Under the pieces are notes generated by a model, which saw nothing but the letters and a program-made list of their open reading frames with translations, was not told the DNA's origin and did not search any database. This document shows, piece after piece, positions 7,706 through 13,564 of a stretch of 18,253 nt of DNA (position 1 is the stretch's first letter; every line of letters starts with the position of its first letter). The DNA lies in contig DIVQ01000134.1 in NCBI GenBank assembly GCA_002423325.1, positions 1-18,253 of the forward strand. Reading direction: 5' to 3'. Made by a program: the position numbers and the translations under genes. This DNA is from Anaerolineales bacterium UBA6128 (GTDB taxonomy: Bacteria > Chloroflexota > Anaerolineae > UBA1429).

Positions 7706-7734
7706 TTGACGAGCGCGCAGGATGCTGGTAACGT
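7706..7734 (+). promoter_or_regulatory. Sigma-70-like promoter of the DUF6807 gene
   Basis: TTGACG (7706-7711), a 17-base spacer, then TAACGT (7729-7734) with TGG before it as an extended -10. The -35 boxes of this and the opposing promoter are only 14 bases apart, so the two units are probably co-regulated or compete for polymerase. Confidence 0.5.
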
Positions 7735-7752
7735 AGCGCAAGAGTTCGCATC

Positions 7753-7774
7753 GACAGGCTGCAGGGAGCCTGTC
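7753..7774 (+). promoter_or_regulatory. Leader hairpin or operator upstream of the DUF6807 gene
   Basis: An 8-bp perfect inverted repeat, GACAGGCT / AGCCTGTC, around a 6-base GCAGGG loop. It lies just downstream of the predicted transcription start and 26 bases before the ATG. It could be an operator blocking elongation or an RNA hairpin in the leader. The sequence does not decide between these. Confidence 0.45.
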
Positions 7775-7800
7775 AGCAGTCTTGAGAATCGAGGTGAGTG

Positions 7801-8988
7801 ATGAAACTGGCCAAGCTGGTGGTGCAAGCGGGGTGGCATGAGCGCAGTCAATGCCCGGTACAGATACGCGTCAAGCTGCCTTCAGAAGTGGTGCTCGACA
7901 AGCTGGTGCTCTGGGACTTGACGAGCGACGAGCCGGTGCCCGTGCAGGCTTGGCCCGCTGAAGACGGGGAGGTCAACCTGGCGTGGATCGTGAGCGACAT
8001 CTGGGAGCAGGATGTGCGCGCCTACGAGCTGCGCTATGGATCTGACACGGTGCCCGTCGATGCGGAGGGAGTGCAGCTTGTGGATACGGGCGAGGGGCTG
8101 CTCGCGGTGACGATTGAGGGCGAGCTTTTCACGCGCTACCACTTTGGCGCGGACCTGGTGCGGCCGTTCCTGTATCCCGTGCTGGTAGGAGCCGGCCTGG
8201 GCGTCACGCGCAACTGGCCGATGGTCGAGGGCGTGCCGGGCGAGCGTCAGGATCACCCGCATCACACCGGCATCTATACCGCGCAGGGTTCGGTCAACGG
8301 CGTGAACAACTGGGACAACGGTCCCGGCCACGGCTACATCGTCCACCAGGGCTTTTCGCGCGTGTACGGCGGGCCGGTGGCTGGCGGGTTCACCGAGACG
8401 CTGGCGTGGACGGACGACAAGCGCAACACGCTGATGACAGAGACGCGGCGCATCACGTTCTATGCCACCGATCCGTACGAGCGCGTGTTCGACTATGCTG
8501 TGAGCCTGCACGCCTCCGCAGGTGAGGTGACGCTGGGCGATACCAAGGAGGGCGGACTGTTGGCGGTGCGGGTGGCATCGTCAATGGACGTGATGGGGAC
8601 GCGCGAGGGCGGCCGCATCCAGACCGCTACTGGCGGCATCAACGAGAAGGAGGCCTGGGGCAAGCGCGCAGAGTGGGTCGACTTTTCGGGGCCAGTGAGT
8701 GGTGAGTGGGTGGGGGTGGCCTTGATGGATCACCCGAAAAACCCGCGCTATCCCACCTACTGGCACGTGCGCAACTATGGGCTGATGACGATCAACCCAA
8801 TCGCCCTGCACGACTATACGGGGGACCCCAACCAGCGCTCAGACCTCGTCATCCCGGAGGGGGAGAGCATCAGCTTTGAGTACCGTGTGTTTGTGCACGA
8901 CGGAGATGCCAACGAGGCGTTGGTGACCGATCGATGGCATGATTGGGTCAATCCGGCGCAGGTCAGCGTGGAGCTGACCAAAGCATAG
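7801..8988 (+). CDS. DUF6807 (PmoA-like) family protein
   Basis: 395 residues, mostly beta strands, no signal peptide. The block HPHHTGIYTAQGSVNGVNNW (152-171) and the following GHGYIVHQGF (176-185) are the conserved core of the DUF6807/PmoA family, and the segment around DTKEGGLLAVRVASSMDV (247-264) also fits. Some annotations call this family methane oxygenase PmoA; that name is misleading, because members sit in sugar-catabolic clusters next to Gfo/Idh oxidoreductases, as here, and nothing suggests methane metabolism. The biochemical role is unknown. The His-rich core could bind a metal or sugar. Of the adjacent GTG (7798) and ATG (7801), the ATG is preferred since GAGGTG lies four bases before it. 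A long hairpin follows the stop. Confidence 0.85.
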   Translation: MKLAKLVVQAGWHERSQCPVQIRVKLPSEVVLDKLVLWDLTSDEPVPVQAWPAEDGEVNLAWIVSDIWEQDVRAYELRYGSDTVPVDAEGVQLVDTGEGLLAVTIEGELFTRYHFGADLVRPFLYPVLVGAGLGVTRNWPMVEGVPGERQDHPHHTGIYTAQGSVNGVNNWDNGPGHGYIVHQGFSRVYGGPVAGGFTETLAWTDDKRNTLMTETRRITFYATDPYERVFDYAVSLHASAGEVTLGDTKEGGLLAVRVASSMDVMGTREGGRIQTATGGINEKEAWGKRAEWVDFSGPVSGEWVGVALMDHPKNPRYPTYWHVRNYGLMTINPIALHDYTGDPNQRSDLVIPEGESISFEYRVFVHDGDANEALVTDRWHDWVNPAQVSVELTKA

Positions 8989-9000
8989 CCTGACCTCGAC

Positions 9001-9055
9001 AACAAACCTGCGCCGGTTCCCCTGCAGGGTTGCTTGCAGGGGGCCGGTGCTTGTT
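9001..9055. terminator. Long imperfect hairpin between convergent genes
   Basis: The core is CCCCTGCA / TGCAGGGG (8 bp) around an 8-base loop. It is extended outward by near-complementary GCGCCGG / CCGGTGC arms with a one-base bulge and one mismatch, then by AACAA / TTGTT. It starts 13 bases after the DUF6807 stop and ends 12 bases before the end of the opposing gene, so it is well placed as a shared terminator. There is no strong T-run, so efficiency is uncertain. Confidence 0.6.
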
Positions 9056-9066
9056 CAGTTCGCCGC

Positions 9067-9525
9067 TCAGGCCCTGGCGAACTCGACCCAGATGCGGACA
9101 AAAGCGTAGAAGAAAAAGGCTGCGAACAGCCCGACAGCGAGTTTGTTCTCAGCCTTGACGACGGCAGCCAGCATGCCAAGACAGACCGCGTCGGTCAAGC
9201 CGATCATGGCGAACAGCGCGGGCAGCGCGTCGCGCCATCGCTTTTCACGGATGGCGGTTCTGAGCTCGCCGTAGCCGATGCTCACTTCGCCCTCGACCTC
9301 GGCCCCTTTGCCTCGATAAGCGCTGCGCTCGACCAGGTCCGCACCGACTGTGCCAGAATCCGTCTCGTAAACATCGTCGGACGTAGCCGCTTGCATGATC
9401 TCGGCACCCGTAGCCTGTCCCGACGATGTGCTGGTCTTGCCGCGCGTGATGAAAAGCATCACGATGCCGGCGATGAACACCGCGCCGAACAGGGACGCGA
9501 CGACGACCAACGCCGTGAACAGCAT
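9067..9525 (-). CDS. Small membrane protein, function unknown
   Basis: 152 residues. Residues 1-27 form an N-terminal hydrophobic helix (LFTALVVVASLFGAVFIAG). A polar stretch of about 70 residues follows, rich in Ser, Thr, Asp and Glu. Residues about 102-148 hold two closely spaced hydrophobic segments ending in an aromatic-rich AAFFFYAFVRIWVEF. I do not recognise a family. The ATG has GGAGG seven bases upstream and codon use matches the neighbours, so it is a real gene. It lies 96 bases downstream of the second permease gene on the same strand and may be read with the ABC operon or from its own promoter. A link to transport is possible only by position. Confidence 0.75.
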   Translation of the reverse strand: MLFTALVVVASLFGAVFIAGIVMLFITRGKTSTSSGQATGAEIMQAATSDDVYETDSGTVGADLVERSAYRGKGAEVEGEVSIGYGELRTAIREKRWRDALPALFAMIGLTDAVCLGMLAAVVKAENKLAVGLFAAFFFYAFVRIWVEFARA

Positions 9526-9621
9526 ATCGCGCCTCCTGCCGAGCGATGCTTGAAGGCACTATCGGGTAGGCCGCCGACCGCCCAGAGGCCGCTCACCCAA
9601 AAAAGATCACACGTCTTGCGG

Positions 9622-10512
9622 TCAGCCCTTGAGCCCGCTGGATACCATGCCCTGCACAAAATAGCGCTGCAGCAGGAAATAGACCGCTGCGGGCGGCCAG
9701 GTGGCCAGAAAGCTGCGCACCATGGCGGAGGGGTAGTGGGTGGTGCCCACGGGCGACCATTCGCCGATCTGGAAAGCGATCTGCTGTGTGGCGTAGGCCA
9801 CCGGATAGTAGCGCGGGTTGCCAGCGATCGTCATGCTGGGCCACAGGTAGTCGTTCCAGGTGCCCAGGAAGGTGATGATGATCAGGGCCACGATGGGCGG
9901 CCAGAGCAAGGGTCTGTAGATGCGAAAGATGATCGTAAACATGCCGGCGCCGTCGATCCTGGCCGCGTCTTCGTATTCGGGCGGGATCATGTCATAGCTC
10001 TGTTTGAGCAAAAAGATCGCAAAGGGTGGCACCCATCCATAGACGAACAACACCGGCCATGTTCGGATGAAACCGGAGCCGCCTTGTCCCAGGATGTTGT
10101 TGCCGCCCACCAACGGGAACCAGGCCATCAGCAGGTACATGGGCACCAGCATCAGAATGCCTGGCATGACCATGCCCGACAAGAATAGCAGAAACACTCT
10201 GTTCCTACCCGGGAACTGCATCTTGGAAAAGATATAGCCGCCGATCAGCCCCACAAGCAGCGTCACTGTGATGTAGAAAAAGCAGCGCAGCAGGGTGAAC
10301 TTGTAGGCACCCCACATGCCGGCGTTCAGCGCCGCCTTGAACACCTCAACGTTCAAGGTGTTGGGGACGGGCAGTATCACCGTATCCAGGAAGCGCTCCT
10401 GCGTAGTGAACGCTCCCAGCGCCATGAACAGCACGGGGTACATCATGACAAAGCTGGACGTGACAAGAAAGATATAGCTGAGAACGGCAACGACGCGATT
10501 GCGCTTTTTCAT
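9622..10512 (-). CDS. Carbohydrate ABC transporter permease, MalG type
   Basis: 296 residues with six predicted membrane helices, one of two channel subunits of a CUT1-type sugar importer in the cytoplasmic membrane. The EAA loop that docks the ATPase is visible at about 180-200 (YEDAARIDGAG, then FRIYRPLL). The N-terminal LSYIFLVTSSFVMMYPVLFMALGAF and the C-terminal segment ending GMVSSGLKG are typical of the MalG/UgpE branch. The start follows the stop of the partner permease by 12 bases, with GGAGAG upstream, as expected for two subunits made in equal amounts. Downstream on the minus strand is a short weak stem with a six-T run (about 9598-9615) that could partly terminate. The substrate is not known. 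Confidence 0.93.
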   Translation of the reverse strand: MKKRNRVVAVLSYIFLVTSSFVMMYPVLFMALGAFTTQERFLDTVILPVPNTLNVEVFKAALNAGMWGAYKFTLLRCFFYITVTLLVGLIGGYIFSKMQFPGRNRVFLLFLSGMVMPGILMLVPMYLLMAWFPLVGGNNILGQGGSGFIRTWPVLFVYGWVPPFAIFLLKQSYDMIPPEYEDAARIDGAGMFTIIFRIYRPLLWPPIVALIIITFLGTWNDYLWPSMTIAGNPRYYPVAYATQQIAFQIGEWSPVGTTHYPSAMVRSFLATWPPAAVYFLLQRYFVQGMVSSGLKG

Positions 10513-10524
10513 TTCTCAGCTCTC

Positions 10525-11481
10525 CTAGACGCCGTATTGCTTGCGGTACTGATTGAGTTGCCAGCCGATAAAGCCCAGCAGCAAGATGAACAGCACCAGG
10601 GACTGCGCGGTGCCCATGCCCATCTCGAGGGCGCCAAACGAGTCGTTGTGGATGCTGTAGACTAGCGTATAGGTGATGTTGTTGGGCCCACCGGCCGTGA
10701 TCAGCTTGGGCACTTCCCACATCTGCATCGACCCGATGATACCGGTGACAGAGATGAACAGCAGCATGGGCACCATCTGCGGGATGGTGACGTATCTGAG
10801 CAACTGGGCGCCGTTGGCGCCATCGATCTTGGCAGCGTCGTAGAGGTTCTCATCGATGGCCTGCAGTCCGGCCAGGAAAAAGATGACCGAAAAGCCGATG
10901 CCCTGCCACACTGAAAAGACCACGGTGATGATCGGCATCCAGAACGTGCTGTGCACCCAGTCAACTGGTTGGATGCCAAAATTGTACAACATCATGTTGA
11001 GCACGCCCTGCGTGGAGCCCGCCAGGTAGATCCTGAGCAGCAGCGCGATAACGGCGCCGGAGAACACCGAGGGCAGGTACCAGAGAGTGCGGAACACGCC
11101 CTTGCCGGGCAGGTTCTGGTTCATCACCAGGGCGACGCCAAAACCTCCCAGGATGTTGAGCGACAGAATCGCGACGGCGTAGGCCAGCGTTCGCAGCAGT
11201 ACCTTGGGGTAGAACCAGTTCCGGTAACTCGACAAGATGATCTTGAGGTTCTGAAGGCCCGTCCACGTGGGGGGCGAGATGATGTTCCACTCGGTCAGGC
11301 TGATGCCGATGAGAAACGCGAGTGGGACGAAGGTCATGATGACGAAATAGACCGTCATGGGCGTCAGGAAGGTCCAAGCGATGATCGCCTCTCTGCGGGG
11401 TCGGTACCAAGCCTTGAGGCGGCTCCACCTGGAAGTCGGCAGTTCTGTAGATGGCGCGGCGACAGATGTGAGGTTGGTCAT
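10525..11481 (-). CDS. Carbohydrate ABC transporter permease, MalF/UgpA type
   Basis: 318 residues with about six membrane helices after a cytoplasmic N-terminus. The EAA loop is at about 214-234 (YDAAKIDGANGAQLLRYVTIP). The WTFLTPMTVYFVIMTFVP first helix and the FRTLWYLPSVFSGAV segment are typical of the MalF-like half of CUT1 importers. The ATG at 11481 is chosen over the further open frame (to 11586) because homology begins there and the upstream part is low-complexity. Its ribosome site GGTGGA is weak. The gene is separated from the binding-protein gene by 164 bases that contain a strong hairpin, which would make less permease than binding protein. Confidence 0.93.
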   Translation of the reverse strand: MTNLTSVAAPSTELPTSRWSRLKAWYRPRREAIIAWTFLTPMTVYFVIMTFVPLAFLIGISLTEWNIISPPTWTGLQNLKIILSSYRNWFYPKVLLRTLAYAVAILSLNILGGFGVALVMNQNLPGKGVFRTLWYLPSVFSGAVIALLLRIYLAGSTQGVLNMMLYNFGIQPVDWVHSTFWMPIITVVFSVWQGIGFSVIFFLAGLQAIDENLYDAAKIDGANGAQLLRYVTIPQMVPMLLFISVTGIIGSMQMWEVPKLITAGGPNNITYTLVYSIHNDSFGALEMGMGTAQSLVLFILLLGFIGWQLNQYRKQYGV

Positions 11482-11571
11482 TTTCCACCGTCTGTTGGGG
11501 TGCAGGCGACCGCGAGTCGGGCCAAGCGGCGCAGCAGGCGCGCCAGCGGGCCCTGTTCGCGAGTCTGCAAC

Positions 11572-11597
11572 GGGCAGAGGCCACACGGCCCCTGCCC
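11572..11597 (-). promoter_or_regulatory. Intercistronic hairpin between binding-protein and permease genes
   Basis: On the minus strand an 11-bp stem (one G-T wobble) with a four-base GTGT loop lies 49 bases after the binding-protein stop. No T-run follows. In malE-malF-type operons hairpins at this place protect the upstream mRNA end or reduce read-through, so binding protein exceeds permease. The same job is inferred here. Confidence 0.6.
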
Positions 11598-11645
11598 CTT
11601 GTCTGCGTTGCGGTTCGTTCGCTTGCCGGCAGTGCGGCAGGGAAC

Positions 11646-13121
11646 TCAGCCTGTTTTGGTCAGGTTGCCCTCAATCGTCGTCTGGAGCGTATCCAGTTCC
11701 TTCTGGATATCGGCCTTGGACAGATTGCCCTTCCAGATGCGCTGGTAGGCGTTGTTCCAGTCGGCCCAAATGCGCGAGCCGTTCTTGGGCCAACCGGGCA
11801 AGGGGCCAGCGCCGCCCTCCAGCAGGGCCTTCATCGTGACGCGCACCATGGTCTTGGCGGTCTCGGTCTTGTAGCCGCCCAGCCGCTCGTAGGTCGGATA
11901 CTGCTCGAGCAGCGACTTGAGCGCCGGGATCCAGACGCCCGCGTTGTCGGCCAGGAAGGCCTGTGCCTCCACGTCGGCGAGCGTTTCCTCGACCAGCGAG
12001 ATGGCCAACTCGGGGTTCTTGCCGCCCTTGAGCGGCGAGTTGATCTGGTTGCCGATCACGATGGTGGCGGGCTTGCCGCCGGCAGGGATCGGGAACTCGA
12101 TCGCAGCCGCGTCCACATTGCTGGCGCCCACAGAGGTGGCGTCGTTGTTCCAGCCGGGCTTGATGGCAATGATGCCGTCGTTGAACAACTGGCCTGAACC
12201 TGCCTCGCTCTCGGCCTGCAGGATCAGCGCCTCGGTGGAGCTCCACATCAGCTTGTTGTGGAATTCCCAGGTCTCGGCCGCACCAGGCACGTTGGCTGAG
12301 GGCACTCCGAGGTCATCGCCCAGCGGCGCGTTGTTCTGGTTGAACCAGTGCAGCACGCGCATGGCGGTGCCGTAGGTGTTGGGGTCCGGGCCGTAAGTGT
12401 AGTAGCAGGTGTTGCCCCACTTGTCGTTGTTGTTGACCTTGGAGATCGCCTGGCAGACGGCCACCAGCTCGTCCCAGGTCTTGGGCAGCTTGTTGCGATC
12501 GAGGCCGGCCTTGTCGAGCATCTCCAGGTTGATGAACAGCACATCGGCGCCAGAGGACATAGGCAGGCCGTAGGCCTTGCCACCGACCATCGCGCCGCGG
12601 ACGGAGCCTTCGGGGAAGAGTTGGGCTACGCTGTCCGAGACGGAGTTGTAGACGCCCAACTGCACGAACTCGTTGACGTAGGCCTCGCCGTAGCTCACAT
12701 CCGGCACCAGGCCGGCGGCCAGCGCCATGAGTTGGTTCTGGCGCAGGTCCCAGTCCCAGCTGTGCGAGGTGATGTTGAGGCTGACACCCGGGTGCTTGTC
12801 GAGCCACGGCAAGTACATCTTGGCGCCCAGGCCGCCCCAGTACCACTTGGCCTTGAAGATCTCGTTTTCGGGATCGTTCTCCCACTTGGCGAGATCGCCG
12901 ATCTCGGGCACGTCGGTGTTCCACCAGACGTCCAGCACGGCCGGCTCAGGCGGCTTGGTGGGGACGGGGGTGGCCGTCACGACCTTTTCCTTCTCGACGA
13001 CCACAGTTTTCTCAATGGTCGTGGGCCCGCAGGAAGCCAGAACCACTGCGGCGCCTCCCAGCGCCGCGCTAGCCAGCACTTGGCGACGAGTCAGTTTGCG
13101 TTGTAGAAGACTGTGTACCAT
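11646..13121 (-). CDS. Sugar ABC transporter substrate-binding lipoprotein
   Basis: 491 residues, an extracellular solute-binding protein of family 1 size. The leader has basic residues, a twin-arginine TRRQVL (11-16), an Ala/Gly/Val-rich core and a lipobox LASC with lipidated C31. The motif suggests export by the Tat route and anchoring by a lipid, though it departs from the full Tat consensus. A charged stretch EKTVVVEKEKVVTATP and the PTKPPEP linker follow, as is common in Chloroflexota binding proteins. The mature part shows LMALAAGLVPDVSYG (131-145), and many aromatic residues could line a sugar site. The ATG has AAGGAGG at ideal spacing. It is the first gene of the transporter operon, behind a strong promoter and a leader of about 300 bases. 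The ligand is unknown; the neighbours suggest a mannose-type or other plant-glycan oligosaccharide. Confidence 0.93.
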   Translation of the reverse strand: MVHSLLQRKLTRRQVLASAALGGAAVVLASCGPTTIEKTVVVEKEKVVTATPVPTKPPEPAVLDVWWNTDVPEIGDLAKWENDPENEIFKAKWYWGGLGAKMYLPWLDKHPGVSLNITSHSWDWDLRQNQLMALAAGLVPDVSYGEAYVNEFVQLGVYNSVSDSVAQLFPEGSVRGAMVGGKAYGLPMSSGADVLFINLEMLDKAGLDRNKLPKTWDELVAVCQAISKVNNNDKWGNTCYYTYGPDPNTYGTAMRVLHWFNQNNAPLGDDLGVPSANVPGAAETWEFHNKLMWSSTEALILQAESEAGSGQLFNDGIIAIKPGWNNDATSVGASNVDAAAIEFPIPAGGKPATIVIGNQINSPLKGGKNPELAISLVEETLADVEAQAFLADNAGVWIPALKSLLEQYPTYERLGGYKTETAKTMVRVTMKALLEGGAGPLPGWPKNGSRIWADWNNAYQRIWKGNLSKADIQKELDTLQTTIEGNLTKTG

Positions 13122-13212
13122 GGATGCCTCCTTGGCTATGCTACTGACGGAAACTCTGTCGTAACGCGGTCATGGCCGACCCAGCGATGGAATGGACGTG
13201 CTCGATAGCCTG

Positions 13213-13222
13213 CACCTCCTTT
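13213..13222 (-). promoter_or_regulatory. Orphan Shine-Dalgarno sequence in the transporter leader
   Basis: The minus strand reads AAAGGAGGTG, an almost complete complement of the 16S rRNA tail, yet no ATG, GTG or TTG lies 4-12 bases downstream. The nearest possible start there is an ATC eight bases on, opening a frame of about 21 codons that ends at 13141. The binding-protein gene has its own site about 85 bases later. It could serve a leader peptide, hold ribosomes, or be chance. Confidence 0.35.
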
Positions 13223-13294
13223 ACGAGGGAATGCCGCGTCGTCGAGCGCTCTCCCAGTGGCATAGCGTGGCTTTTACTGGTGCAGCGGAGGGCG

Positions 13295-13306
13295 ACGTGC
13301 GCACGT
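13295..13306. promoter_or_regulatory. 12-bp palindrome in the divergent intergenic region
   Basis: ACGTGCGCACGT is a perfect palindrome about 115 bases downstream of the transporter promoter, inside its leader. It has the size and central CG-type symmetry of a dimeric repressor site, but no regulator gene is in the window. The remaining part of 13122-13564 holds the two promoters listed separately and no gene I can support. Confidence 0.35.
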
Positions 13307-13421
13307 GGTCCGGTCAGGTGAGGCAACGGGTAGCGCGCAGAGCACCGGTAGCCGACCGACGACGCACTGAGCGCCCTGGACCGCCGCCCTGTTGCCGGAG
13401 AAGGAACGACACTACTTAACC

Positions 13422-13450
13422 ATTCTACGCGATGGTCGATGCTTTGTCAA
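13422..13450 (-). promoter_or_regulatory. Strong sigma-70 promoter of the sugar ABC operon
   Basis: On the minus strand a consensus TTGACA (13450-13445), a 17-base spacer, then TAGAAT (13427-13422, 5 of 6). It is the best promoter in the window. The start would be near 13415, leaving a leader of about 295 bases before the lipoprotein ATG at 13121. Confidence 0.65.
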
Positions 13451-13477
13451 TACCTTGTGCCAAGTGTCAGCGTGCTG

Positions 13478-13506
13478 TTGCGCCGCCAGTGACCCGCGGC
13501 TATAAT
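13478..13506 (+). promoter_or_regulatory. Sigma-70-like promoter of the chaperonin/GH2 unit
   Basis: TTGCGC (13478-13483), a 17-base spacer, then a perfect TATAAT (13501-13506). The start would be near 13513, about 50 bases before the chosen ATG. Its -35 box is 27 bases from that of the divergent transporter promoter. No CIRCE element (the HrcA heat-shock operator usual for groE) is present. Confidence 0.6.
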
Positions 13507-13564
13507 GCTCGCAGTCATTCACGGCCCTTTAGGTCGTGCCGCGTCGCTGAGAGGAAGGCATTGG

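Noticed and set aside
6638..7801. Plus-strand open frame opposite the Gfo/Idh oxidoreductase
   Set aside because: It is the antisense of a well-supported gene, has no ribosome site and no recognisable motif, and is explained by high GC content.
7801..8988. Particulate methane monooxygenase subunit
   Set aside because: The PmoA label on this family is an annotation legacy. The protein has no membrane helices and lies in a sugar locus without pmoB or pmoC.
9598..9621. Intrinsic terminator after the MalG-type permease
   Set aside because: A six-T run follows on the minus strand, but the stem is only about four base pairs, so I mention it within the gene entry and do not list it.
9034..10188. 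Plus-strand open frame across the small membrane protein and the MalG-type permease
   Set aside because: It crosses two minus-strand genes and their gap. The translation is a charged, His/Gln/Asp-rich sequence typical of antisense reading of membrane-protein genes.
13141..13326. 61-codon open frame in the importer leader on the minus strand
   Set aside because: It starts with TTG, has no ribosome site, and its inner ATG at 13263 also lacks one. The good Shine-Dalgarno lies inside the frame, not before it.
13440..13564. A CIRCE (HrcA) operator before the chaperonin
   Set aside because: No TTAGCACTC-N9-GAGTGCTAA inverted repeat or close variant is present.
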